In this document: positions 44,761 through 52,605 of the stretch, piece after piece | How positions within the stretch are numbered: position 1 is the stretch's first letter | Layout of the letters: each line of letters begins with the position of its first letter | Source of the DNA: Pseudanabaena galeata CCNP1313 | GTDB lineage: Bacteria; Cyanobacteriota; Cyanobacteriia; Pseudanabaenales; Pseudanabaenaceae | Reading direction: 5' to 3' | Assembly: GCF_029910235.1 (NCBI RefSeq) | Contig: NZ_CP112874.1 | Coordinates: 2,356,001-2,420,000 of the forward strand | DNA: 64,000 bases | The notes under the pieces: generated by a model | Seen by the model: only the letters and a program-made list of their open reading frames with translations | The model's database searches: none | Told to the model about the DNA's origin: nothing | Position numbers and translations under genes: made by a program

Positions 44761-45892
44761 AAAAGCCCATTACCTTGGCGACGCTGGTAATGTCTGGAGC
44801 GATGCCCTTATGTAACTTGGACTCGGCACAGGCGATCGCTGTATCAGGGTCTTTAATACCATTGCCTGTGAGTACACAGACAATCGTTGCGCCCGAAGGG
44901 ATTTGATCGCTGACTTTTAGTAGTCCCGCTACCGAAGCCGCACTAGCAGGTTCACAGAAAACTCCCTCTTCTCCAGCGAGGAACTTGTAAGCAGAGAGAA
45001 TTTCGACATCAGTGACACTATTAAAAGCGCCACCACTTTCTTCGCGAACCTTGAGCGCTTTCGCCCAGTTCGCAGGATTGCCAATTCTGATGGCAGTAGC
45101 GATCGTTTCAGGTTTGTCAAAAACTTGCCCAGTGACTAGAGGTGCAGAACCTGCGGCTTGAAAACCCATCATACGGGGCAGTTTTTTGGCTTTGCCCGAC
45201 GCATAGTATTGCGAGAAGCCCATCCAGTAGGCGGTAATATTGCCCGCGTTACCCATGGGAATACAGAGCCAGTCAGGAGAATCGCCGATCGCTTCGACCA
45301 GTTCAAAGGCGGCTGTTTTCTGACCTTCCAGACGATAGGGGTTGACAGAATTAACTAGAGTAATCGGGAATTTCTCAGACATTTCCCGCACAATTTCGAG
45401 AGCTTGGTCAAAGTTACCATCGATCGCAATTACTTCTGCACCATAGATTAGAGCCTGACTCAATTTACCCAGCGCAATCTTGCCATCAGGAATCAAGACA
45501 AATGCTTTTAACCCACCACGCTTAGCATAAGCTGCGGCTGCCGCCGATGTGTTACCTGTACTCGCACAAATTACCGCCGCCGAGCCTGCCTCTTTTGCTT
45601 TAGAGATCGCCATTGTCATACCGCGATCTTTAAAGCTGCCTGTGGGGTTAAGTCCGTCATACTTGAGCAAGACTTTGATATTACGCCCTAGCTTTTCACT
45701 AAGAGCGATCGCGGGAATTAGCGGTGTATTGCCTTCATGCAAAGTTACAATCGGTGTTTGGTCTGTAACTGGCAAATAATCCGCATAGCGACATATCAGT
45801 CCTGGCCAACCATTGGGAACTGTAGAGGCAGGGTAAAGATCGAGACGAGTATCAATCACGCTTTCTTCTATAAAATACTTATAAACTGTCAA
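44759..45892 (-). CDS. thrC: threonine synthase
   Basis: 377 residues, the PLP-dependent enzyme that makes threonine from O-phospho-homoserine. The N-terminal block [13 protein letters not shown]-like ([20 protein letters not shown]) precedes the Schiff-base Lys in [20 protein letters not shown], the phosphate loop [15 protein letters not shown] and [15 protein letters not shown]. It is the short cyanobacterial/plant-like class. The gene ends in the bidirectional terminator. Confidence 0.96.
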   Translation of the reverse strand: MTVYKYFIEESVIDTRLDLYPASTVPNGWPGLICRYADYLPVTDQTPIVTLHEGNTPLIPAIALSEKLGRNIKVLLKYDGLNPTGSFKDRGMTMAISKAKEAGSAAVICASTGNTSAAAAAYAKRGGLKAFVLIPDGKIALGKLSQALIYGAEVIAIDGNFDQALEIVREMSEKFPITLVNSVNPYRLEGQKTAAFELVEAIGDSPDWLCIPMGNAGNITAYWMGFSQYYASGKAKKLPRMMGFQAAGSAPLVTGQVFDKPETIATAIRIGNPANWAKALKVREESGGAFNSVTDVEILSAYKFLAGEEGVFCEPASAASVAGLLKVSDQIPSGATIVCVLTGNGIKDPDTAIACAESKLHKGIAPDITSVAKVMGF

Positions 45893-46012
45893 ACCTAGTT
45901 TAGCCTGATACCAATTTCAAAATCCAGACTGGGTTTGAGTTGTACTGGCAAACGAGTATAAGCTTATATATTACTGCAAATAGTTAAAGTGATCGCCAAA
46001 ATATACAGGGCA

Positions 46013-46095
46013 TAAGTACCTATACCGAATAAATTACCGAAACCCTTAAGGTTGCGCCCCTGCGGGGCGCAACCTTAAGGGTTTCGGTTTGTAAT
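46013..46095. repeat. palindromic repeat family B, copy 4
   Basis: Arms CGAAACCCTTAAGGTTGCG and the exact inverse; several arm bases differ from copies 1-3 on both sides, so pairing is retained. Confidence 0.9.
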
Positions 46096-46120
46096 GGAAA
46101 ACTGAAACTATTCAGTTTGG

Positions 46121-46387
46121 CTAGCTAAAATAACGATTTAGTAAGCTTTCAACCTGAGATGGCTTGACATAACTATGACGATCTTTAGTAGGCATAATCA
46201 TTAAATTAGGCGCTTGGTGGCATAGCTTTTGACATCCTGTTTTTTGAATTTGGATGCGATCGCTCCAACCGCGATCGCGCAATTCCTGATCCAAACGCTG
46301 ATACACCTCTTTCCCACCCTGTAGCCAACAGTCCGATTTTTGACAGATCAAAATACAGGATACTTTATATTTTTTCTTCTCAATCAC
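46121..46387 (-). CDS. (2Fe-2S) thioredoxin-like ferredoxin domain protein
   Basis: 88 residues. Four cysteines sit in the pattern of thioredoxin-like [2Fe-2S] ferredoxins: SCILICQKSDCWLQGGKEVY and KTGCQKLCHQAPNLMIMP. It is a small single-domain protein, probably an electron carrier. Downstream partners are unknown. It stands alone between palindromic repeats. Confidence 0.88.
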   Translation of the reverse strand: MIEKKKYKVSCILICQKSDCWLQGGKEVYQRLDQELRDRGWSDRIQIQKTGCQKLCHQAPNLMIMPTKDRHSYVKPSQVESLLNRYFS

Positions 46388-46436
46388 ATTGTGTATTACT
46401 AGAGGAATCTAACATTGGTTTTGGATTGTTATTTAT

Positions 46437-46541
46437 TGTCAATTGCCGCTCAAACCCAAACCAAGAAAGATTTTGAAAGCGTTGCTTTGCAACGCTTTCA
46501 AAATCTTTCTTGGTTTGGGTTTGAGCGTAAATTACTGTAAT
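46437..46541. repeat. palindromic repeat family E, copy 4
   Basis: CGCTCAAACCCAAACCAAGA ... TCTTGGTTTGGGTTTGAGCG, perfect over about 40 bp per arm, with inner core GAAAGCGTTGC-TTT-GCAACGCTTTC. Confidence 0.85.
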
Positions 46542-46671
46542 TTGTGATTTAGTTCGCTACTAAGGTAATTTAGCTGCATAAAGAAATGGGGCTTTTAGCT
46601 TCAGGATATCTTAACAAAATATTTATAGACAATTGTGACTGCTCTAATTCAGTAATTCTCGTTATGAAGCT

Positions 46672-46760
46672 GATTTTAGCGTTTCCAGCGCCCTCTTTGC
46701 TGGAAACGCTAAAATCGTTATTTTTGAAAGTCCGCCAACGGCGGACTTTCAAAAATAACG
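46672..46760. repeat. two adjacent long hairpins
   Basis: 46672-46715 is GATTTTAGCGTTTCCAGC ... GCTGGAAACGCTAAAATC. 46716-46760 is CGTTATTTTTGAAAGTCCGC ... its inverse. Neither matches the main families. Confidence 0.8.
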
Positions 46761-46792
46761 ATTTTTATAATGGAAATTGCTAGTTTGAAATC

Positions 46793-46925
46793 AACCTCAG
46801 TTTGGCTTAATTTCAAACTAGCTCCTAGAAAGGGTTAGTGGCGAGAACCCTCTCTAGGAGGCATAGGAGCCAAAACAGTAACAGCCTTGCTTCGCAAGGC
46901 TGTTTTCGATATCGCCATTTACGTT
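46793..46925. repeat. palindromic element family D, copy 4 (degenerate)
   Basis: Begins AACCTCAGTTTGGCTTAATT and ends CGCCATTTACGTT; the second end resembles family A, so it may be a hybrid. Confidence 0.7.
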
Positions 46926-46970
46926 AATTTAGTTTCTTACTCCAACCCCAAATTCACGTTTATTTATATA

Positions 46971-47066
46971 GCTGTAGCAATCCTAAATAGGTTGTGAGAG
47001 TGCGCCCCGAAGGGGCGCACTCTCACAACACTCAAAATCTTACAACTCATTTAGGAGCGCTATATA
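46971..47066. repeat. palindromic repeat family C, copy 4
   Basis: GCTGTAGCAATCCTAAATAG ... CATTTAGGAGCGCTATATAG, in the same orientation as copy 3. Confidence 0.9.
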
Positions 47067-47143
47067 GCCATTCTTGTTAGGACTTAAAAACCAAATAGTG
47101 TGAGGCGGCGCTTTGCGCCGCCTTCATTTTTTACGAAGACATC

Positions 47144-47178
47144 AAAAAAGGCTCTTGCTAAGCAAGAGCCTTTTTTAT
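47144..47178 (-). terminator. tmRNA terminator
   Basis: AAAAAAGGCTCTTGC-TAA-GCAAGAGCCTTTTTT, ten bases beyond the tmRNA 3' end; on the minus strand it ends in a U-run. Confidence 0.85.
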
Positions 47179-47187
47179 TAGGTTAAT

Positions 47188-47575
47188 GGAATCGGGCAGA
47201 GTCGAACTGCCGTCCGCACTAGCGCCTAACCTCCCAGTCATTCACAGGTTTATCCAATCTAATCCTCTTGGAGGGAACTGCTATTTATCTCTAGCAATGG
47301 GAGATGCACTGATAAAGTCTTAAGCGAAAAGCCTATCAGAGAAAGCTAATCACAGCATCCGTTGAGGGGTTGAGTGGTGCATTTAACGGAGTCATACAAC
47401 ACTCCTCGAAACCGAAAAGTTTGGTTCTTAGGCTGCTACTGGAGCTGCTTTACGAGAGAAAGATACAATGTTGTTCGCATGTACTTGTTTGAGCAATTGA
47501 TTTACGAGAGATCGCTCACTCTCGACCTGCATCAAGGGATAGCTTCTACTAACACGTCGAAACCCTTACGATCCC
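47188..47575 (-). ncRNA. ssrA: transfer-messenger RNA
   Basis: Minus-strand RNA of about 388 nt that rescues stalled ribosomes. The 5' end GGGAUCG pairs with CGAUUCC before the discriminator A at the 3' end (7-bp acceptor stem; CCA not encoded). TTCGACTCTGCCCGATTCC is the T-arm/acceptor 3' part and GTAAGGGTTTCGACGTG the conserved 5' part. The tag frame at about 47428-47481 (minus) encodes ANNIVSFSRKAAPVAA followed by TAA. The tag marks the nascent protein for proteolysis. Confidence 0.96.
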
Positions 47576-47638
47576 TTATGATCTAAATATAGCACATTAA
47601 GCAAAAATGTATGATGGTTTGCAGCAAGTCTCATTATG

Positions 47639-47797
47639 AAACCGACGTTAGTATTTCCAAGCCCACAGGATCTATCGCTATAGTCAGTCTTGTTAGGACA
47701 TAAAACCCAAATAGTGAGAAGTGGCACTTCTCACTATTTGGGTTTTGATTTGTCCTGATACAGGTGGCTATAGCTATAGAAATACTAACGTCGGTTT
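47639..47797. repeat. inverted-repeat element with 19-bp ends
   Basis: AAACCGACGTTAGTATTTC at 47639-47657 is exactly inverted at 47779-47797. Inside is AAAACCCAAATAGTGAGAAG with its inverse around TGGCA, related to family F. Confidence 0.85.
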
Positions 47798-47951
47798 GTA
47801 AAAAGTGCAAAGCTCCGTAAAAACTAAACCCATCAAGGTTTTTAAAAACTAAAAAGGTCATAATAGCCCTTTTTAGTTTTAGTATTAGGCGATCGCTAAT
47901 TCATAGGTTGAACTCCACTAAATTACTGGACTTTAAAGAAAGGGTAACAAA

Positions 47952-48869
47952 GTGTCTATTGCAAGCACAGAGATGGAATACATATCATCCAAGGAACTTA
48001 AAGAGTTGCATGGTTTAACCGATCACACGATCAAAAAGTTTTTAGGTGAATGTGACAAGACGGAGAAAAATCCAAAAAGCAAGAGTACAACTCTGCTCAA
48101 GCTCTATCGCATTGATCGAGTTAATGCAGTTTTAGACGATCCATCATTCGTTGAATGGCAAAGCAAGAAACAATCATCAACCACTAAACGCAAACAATCG
48201 ATTGTCAATGTCGAGGCTGTGCAAAATATTGATGTGGTTGTACCTGCTAAATCTACCACTATTGTTGAGTCTGTCGTTAAGGCAGATGCCTTTGATTTTG
48301 AGCAAGGATTATCGCTGTTACAGACTGCGGATTGGGTTGATTTTCAATGGGAACATTTTCGAGAGGAAGATGATGATAAATTCTCAGAAGAGCAACAATT
48401 ACATGCGGTGACGACGGTTAAAAAAATGTTGGTGGCTTGCTATTGGTTTGAGCCTAAAGATTTTTTCAAGGCTTTTAGTCAATATGGTAAGGGTGGCAAA
48501 GACAGTTCAGATGCAGTCAATGAATATAAATCAAGTATTTTGAAGGATGGATGGCGGGGAATTCCCTTGGTGAGTCTGATGATTAGCGATCGCCAAGATT
48601 CAACAAAAATGATGCTGGATTCTGGACATCACCGATGGACTGCGCTTAAGGAATTATGGGAAGCAGGAGAAATACCTAGCGATTTTAAAATTCCTGTTTT
48701 TGATTTAAAGAAATTGCGTCCAATTGTAAGGGATCAATACAATCCAAGCCTAGAATTTGCGCTGCGCTATGCAGTTACAGGTGGCTCATTGGGGCATGAT
48801 TTTGCTCTGAGAGTAATCGCAAAAAACTGGTTTACAAGACTTTGTACTGGGGTTGATTGCTCCTATTGA
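47952..48869 (+). CDS. hypothetical protein with ParB-like motif
   Basis: 305 residues starting at GTG. The N-terminal about 65 residues contain a helix-turn-helix-like segment (ISSKELKELHGLTDHTIKKF) and a Lys/Ser-rich linker. The C-terminal half carries DSGHHRWTALKELWEAGEIP (residues 223-242), which resembles the GHHR/GERR box of ParB/sulfiredoxin-like nuclease domains, preceded by WRGIPLVSLMISDRQDS. It could bind DNA. It stands alone behind a repeat element, with no parA partner. I know no close family. Confidence 0.65.
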   Translation: MSIASTEMEYISSKELKELHGLTDHTIKKFLGECDKTEKNPKSKSTTLLKLYRIDRVNAVLDDPSFVEWQSKKQSSTTKRKQSIVNVEAVQNIDVVVPAKSTTIVESVVKADAFDFEQGLSLLQTADWVDFQWEHFREEDDDKFSEEQQLHAVTTVKKMLVACYWFEPKDFFKAFSQYGKGGKDSSDAVNEYKSSILKDGWRGIPLVSLMISDRQDSTKMMLDSGHHRWTALKELWEAGEIPSDFKIPVFDLKKLRPIVRDQYNPSLEFALRYAVTGGSLGHDFALRVIAKNWFTRLCTGVDCSY

Positions 48870-48918
48870 GTATGCTCTCAAAATATTATAGTAACGCAAG
48901 AGATAGATAGGGCAAATC

Positions 48919-48973
48919 AAAACGAAAAATATGAGTGGCGGCGCAAAGCGCCGCCACTCATATTTTTCGTTTT
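48919..48973. repeat. GC-rich palindrome family F, copy 3
   Basis: AAAACGAAAAATATGAGTGG ... CCACTCATATTTTTCGTTTT around CGGCGC-AAA-GCGCCG. Confidence 0.85.
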
Positions 48974-49079
48974 ATGTCCTCAGCAAAACTTACATTGCTA
49001 TACATTGCTTTTCGCTCAAACCCATAACAAGAGAGCTTATAAGACCAAAACACAGAATGGCATAGCCATTGCTTAATTT

Positions 49080-49192
49080 GACGTGAGTTCGATATAGCCA
49101 TTAGCGTCGTGCGAAGCACGACGCTAATGGCAAAAAATGGTAAGAATCGCTTAGCGATTCTTACCATTTTTTGCTTTTGTCGAACTGACGTT
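49080..49192. repeat. palindromic element family A, copy 5 (113 bp)
   Basis: Begins GACGTGAGTTCGATATAGCC and ends TTTTGTCGAACTGACGTT; the GC hairpin is TTAGCGTCGTGC-GAA-GCACGACGCTAA, changed on both arms relative to copy 1. Confidence 0.9.
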
Positions 49193-49224
49193 AATTTGGT
49201 ATTACAGACTTTCTTGGTGGGGAA

Positions 49225-50334
49225 TTATGCTAAACGTTGATACCGCATTCCGGGACATGGGGCGATCGCACCTATCAGTTCTAAATGGGTTAAAGCACCC
49301 AATACCTCGCCCGAAGGCGACTTTGTTTGTTCGACAATCCAATCTAGACCCACGGGATCGCCAAAACCGATCGCTTGGAGAATATTTTGTTGTAATAGGG
49401 GAAGTTCAGAAATAGCGATCGCAGGGGCAGGTTTATCTAAATTTGGCAACATACCCAAAGCTTCCAATAACTCATCTATGCCTAAAATCGCCTGTGCGCC
49501 TTTACCCAATAATTTCAAGCAACCCTTGGCTTCGCTAACTTCAAGGGAATTCGGCAAGGCATAGACATCGCGTCCATATTCATTGGCTTGATAGGCGGTG
49601 ATTAAGGCTCCTGATCGCTCAGGTGCTTCCATTACTAAAGTAACTCGGCTCAATCCTGCGATAATCCGATTACGGGCTGGGAAATGAGTTTTATCGGGCG
49701 GAGTACCTTGGGGATATTCGCTCACTACTAGCCCTGAAGCGACGATTTGTTCGTAAAGAGATTTATGTTTGTAGGGATAAATGCGATCAACGCCCGTCCC
49801 AACTACTGCCAATGTTTGACCACTAACTTCCAAACAAGCTTTGTGGGCTTCGCCATCGATACCTTCAGCCATGCCAGAAATAATTGTAAAGCCACGACTC
49901 GCTAAGGCTGAGACTAATTTCTTTGTCCAGCGCTTTCCATAGGGTGTGGCGTTGCGCGTTCCCACGATCGCCACTGTATTGCGTTCATTCCACTGGATAA
50001 GATGTCCGTGATAATAGAGAATTGGCGGTGGATCGGGGATTTCCCAAAGTAACTGCGGATATTCGCGATCGCTGGGAGTCCAGAAATTGAGATTATTATG
50101 CTCATGTATCGCCAATAGCGACAATGGCTCGACTTCACGCTGTGCTTGGCGAATGGTTTCTAGCGTTTGACCGCCAATACCTTCCACTACTTGCAAATCG
50201 CTCGGCAAAGCCTGCCAAGCTTCTGACATGGAGCCAAATGCTTGATATAGTCGTTTTATCAACACAGGCCCAATGCCGCGAATTTGCGACCATGCTAACC
50301 AATAGGCTCTTTCAGAATTAGGGCTAAGGCTCAT
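49225..50334 (-). CDS. dprA: DNA-processing protein DprA
   Basis: 369 residues from the ATG at 50334 (MSLSPNSERAYWLAW); the upstream in-frame start at 50382 would run over a repeat. DprA loads RecA on incoming single-stranded DNA during natural transformation. It has an N-terminal helical domain (LAWSQIRGIGPVLIKRLYQA), the Rossmann core with AIVGTRNATPYGKRW, IISGMAEGIDGEAHKACLEV, VVGTGVDRIYPYKH, GTPPDKTHFPARNRIIAGLS and SGALITAYQANEYGRDVYAL, and a C-terminal winged helix (LTHLELIGAIAPCPGMRYQR). Confidence 0.95.
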   Translation of the reverse strand: MSLSPNSERAYWLAWSQIRGIGPVLIKRLYQAFGSMSEAWQALPSDLQVVEGIGGQTLETIRQAQREVEPLSLLAIHEHNNLNFWTPSDREYPQLLWEIPDPPPILYYHGHLIQWNERNTVAIVGTRNATPYGKRWTKKLVSALASRGFTIISGMAEGIDGEAHKACLEVSGQTLAVVGTGVDRIYPYKHKSLYEQIVASGLVVSEYPQGTPPDKTHFPARNRIIAGLSRVTLVMEAPERSGALITAYQANEYGRDVYALPNSLEVSEAKGCLKLLGKGAQAILGIDELLEALGMLPNLDKPAPAIAISELPLLQQNILQAIGFGDPVGLDWIVEQTKSPSGEVLGALTHLELIGAIAPCPGMRYQRLA

Positions 50335-50348
50335 GAATTCTATGGTGT

Positions 50349-50430
50349 TAAGTACTCGTGCAAAATAAATTCCCAAATCCACAAAGTTGCGCCCCTGCGG
50401 GGCGCAACTTTGTGGATTTGGGTTTGTAAT
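50349..50430. repeat. palindromic repeat family B, copy 5
   Basis: CCCAAATCCACAAAGTTGCG and its inverse, next to the dprA start. Arm bases differ from the other copies on both sides. Confidence 0.9.
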
Positions 50431-50443
50431 TAATTATGTTCAT

Positions 50444-50526
50444 CTATAGCGATTCTAAATGAGTCGTAAGATTTGGAGGGTTGAGAGATTGCGCCCCAAA
50501 GGGGCGCAATCTCTCAACCACTTATT
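50444..50526. repeat. palindromic repeat family C, copy 5 (3' end lost)
   Basis: CTATAGCGATTCTAAATGAG leads into GAGAGATTGCGCCCC / GGGGCGCAATCTCTC; the element stops at the end of the adenylate-kinase-like gene. Confidence 0.8.
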
Positions 50527-51085
50527 TCAGTAAATGGTTAATCCCATGCTCTAGACGAGCGCTGACAGTGGCTGCATCGCATTCACTATCGATAGTCAGC
50601 AATTTCTGTTTATAGCCGTAATATTCTAATAAAGGCATAGTTAACTCCAGAAATTGCTCAATCCGTTTCTGAATTACCTCGATTGTGTCATCGGAACCAC
50701 CACGCGATCGCGATCGCTGCATCAATGTCTCTTCCGAAGCTTGTAAATAAATAGCATGGTCAAGGGGACAGCCCAACTCATCTAGCAAAAAGTCTAACTC
50801 CTCCGCCTGAAAAGACGTGCGGGGATAGCCTTCTAAAATCCATCCCTGCTGCGTATCTTCCATACCCAGACGCAAGCGCATCATTGCAATCATCAGTAGA
50901 TCAGGAACAAATTCCCCTGCCTCAACAAAGTTTTTCACCTCTAAGCCTAAATCTGTTCCCGATGCCATCTCCAACCGCAAAATTTCGCTAGTTGAGATCA
51001 CAGGAATATTTAGCAAAGCCTGTAAATGTAAAGCTTGGGTGGTTCTCCCTGAGCCTGATGCACCTAATAGAACAAGTCTGACCAT
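50522..51085 (-). CDS. adenylate kinase-like protein with altered P-loop
   Basis: 187 residues in the adenylate kinase fold: LVLLGASGSGRTTQALHLQA, STSEILRLEMASGTDLG, GWILEGYPRTSFQAEELDFL and RSRSRGGSDDTIEVIQKRIE. Arg14 occupies the Walker A lysine position (GASGSGRTT instead of GxxGxGKGT). True adenylate kinases need this lysine, so activity is doubtful or specialised. The gene starts four bases after sufS and is probably co-transcribed. The usual adk of ribosomal operons is not in the window. Confidence 0.85.
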   Translation of the reverse strand: MVRLVLLGASGSGRTTQALHLQALLNIPVISTSEILRLEMASGTDLGLEVKNFVEAGEFVPDLLMIAMMRLRLGMEDTQQGWILEGYPRTSFQAEELDFLLDELGCPLDHAIYLQASEETLMQRSRSRGGSDDTIEVIQKRIEQFLELTMPLLEYYGYKQKLLTIDSECDAATVSARLEHGINHLLK

Positions 51086-51089
51086 AGAG

Positions 51090-52340
51090 TTATGCCATCA
51101 CATTTTTAAAAAAGGCGATCGCATCTTTTAGAGAAGCGACAAAGGTATCGATTTCGGCTTTAGTGTTATAGAAATAAACACTTGCTCTTGCCGTCCCACT
51201 AATTCCTAAAAAGCGATGCAATGGTTGCGTGCAGTGATGCCCTGAACGAATCGCAATGCCGTCTTGATCGAGCATAGCCGATAGGTCATTAGCATGAATC
51301 CCGTGAGCGATCGTGAATGAGGCTAAACCTGCGCGATCATGGCGGGGGCCATAAATTTGAATATCGGGAATATCATCGAGATAATCCATCAAGTAAGTAA
51401 TTAATTCCTGTTCGTAAGCGTGGATTTTATCCATGCCGATCGCGGTTAAATAATCCACCGCCGCACCAAGGGCGATCGCCTCACCAATCGCAGGAGTTCC
51501 CGCCTCAAATTTATGGGGTAAACCAGCATAGGTGGAATGATCGAGAAACACATCGGCAATCATTTCACCACCACCCATAAATGGAGGCATCTCTAGCAAG
51601 AGGTCACGCTTACCATAGAGAAAGCCAATACCAGTCGGCGCACACATTTTATGTCCTGAAGCCACGAGCCAATCACAATCGAGAGCCTGTACATCAATCG
51701 GCATATGTGGCACACTCTGGCAAGCATCCAGTAATACCTTGGCTCCCTGTGCATGGGCTAAGGGAATCATCTCTTCCACTGGATTCACACAGCCGAGAGT
51801 ATTGGAAACATGAACGATGGAAACTAATTTGGTTTTAGGATTGAGCAAGGATTTGAACTGTTCTACGCTCAATATTCCCTCACTAGTCGGTTCTAAAAAC
51901 TTGAGAACTGCGCCTGTACGCTGAGCAATTAGTTGCCAAGGCACGATATTGCTGTGATGCTCCATAACTGAGAGAATCACTTCATCCCCCTCTTTCAAGT
52001 TCGCCCAACCCCAAGTATAGGCAACTAGATTAATTGCTTCGCTGGCATTACGGGTATAAATAATTTCCTGAGATGACTGAGCATTAACAAATTTGGCAAT
52101 CTTTTCCCGCGCTCCTTCGTAAGCATCAGTGGCTCTTGCGCTGAGGGTATGAGCACCACGATGGACGTTAGCATTATCATGCTCATAATAATATTTCCAA
52201 GCATTGATTACTGCTTTCGGCTTCTGCGAACTAGCGGCATTGTCAAAATAAATGAGGGGCTTGCCGTTGACCTCTTGATTCAAAATTTCAAAATCTGCTC
52301 TGACCCGCTCTGCCAAGGTCTTTTCGTAGGTTAATGTCAT
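51090..52340 (-). CDS. sufS: cysteine desulfurase SufS
   Basis: 416 residues, class II cysteine desulfurase. PLP sites are [26 protein letters not shown] and the Schiff-base Lys in [18 protein letters not shown]; the active Cys lies in [15 protein letters not shown]. It mobilises sulfur from cysteine for Fe-S cluster assembly. The other suf genes (sufBCD), usually upstream in cyanobacteria, are not here. The adenylate-kinase-like gene follows. Confidence 0.95.
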   Translation of the reverse strand: MTLTYEKTLAERVRADFEILNQEVNGKPLIYFDNAASSQKPKAVINAWKYYYEHDNANVHRGAHTLSARATDAYEGAREKIAKFVNAQSSQEIIYTRNASEAINLVAYTWGWANLKEGDEVILSVMEHHSNIVPWQLIAQRTGAVLKFLEPTSEGILSVEQFKSLLNPKTKLVSIVHVSNTLGCVNPVEEMIPLAHAQGAKVLLDACQSVPHMPIDVQALDCDWLVASGHKMCAPTGIGFLYGKRDLLLEMPPFMGGGEMIADVFLDHSTYAGLPHKFEAGTPAIGEAIALGAAVDYLTAIGMDKIHAYEQELITYLMDYLDDIPDIQIYGPRHDRAGLASFTIAHGIHANDLSAMLDQDGIAIRSGHHCTQPLHRFLGISGTARASVYFYNTKAEIDTFVASLKDAIAFFKNVMA

Positions 52341-52393
52341 GAGGCTTAGATGGTTGCTGTCGTAACTGCTATCTGCATTTTAACAGTTCAAAC

Positions 52394-52442
52394 CCCTAAA
52401 AAGCATGAAGCGTTGCGACGCAACGCTTCATGCTTTTTAGGG
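52394..52442. repeat. hairpin with family E-like core
   Basis: CCCTAAAAAGCATGAAGCGTTG-CGA-CGCAACGCTTCATGC... with exact inverse; the loop core GCGTTGC/GCAACGC is that of family E. Confidence 0.8.
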
Positions 52443-52448
52443 CATACC

Positions 52449-52477
52449 ATAGAGGCGGCGCTTTGCGCCGCCTCTAT
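52449..52477. repeat. GC-rich palindrome family F, copy 4
   Basis: ATAGAGGCGGCGC-TTT-GCGCCGCCTCTAT. Confidence 0.85.
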
Positions 52478-52521
52478 TCGTTTGGGTTTTATAGCTATAG
52501 CCACCTGTATCAGGACAAATC

Positions 52522-52576
52522 AAAACCCAAATAGTGTGAGGCGGCGCTTCGCGCCGCCTCACACTATTTGGGTTTT
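52522..52576. repeat. GC-rich palindrome family F, copy 5
   Basis: AAAACCCAAATAGTGTGAGG ... CCTCACACTATTTGGGTTTT around CGGCGC-TTC-GCGCCG. Confidence 0.85.
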
Positions 52577-52605
52577 AAGTTTACTTATGCCTAACTACTT
52601 ACAGA

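Noticed and set aside
47374-47586. Plus-strand frame of 70 codons
   Set aside because: It lies wholly in the tmRNA gene on the other strand, except the last bases.
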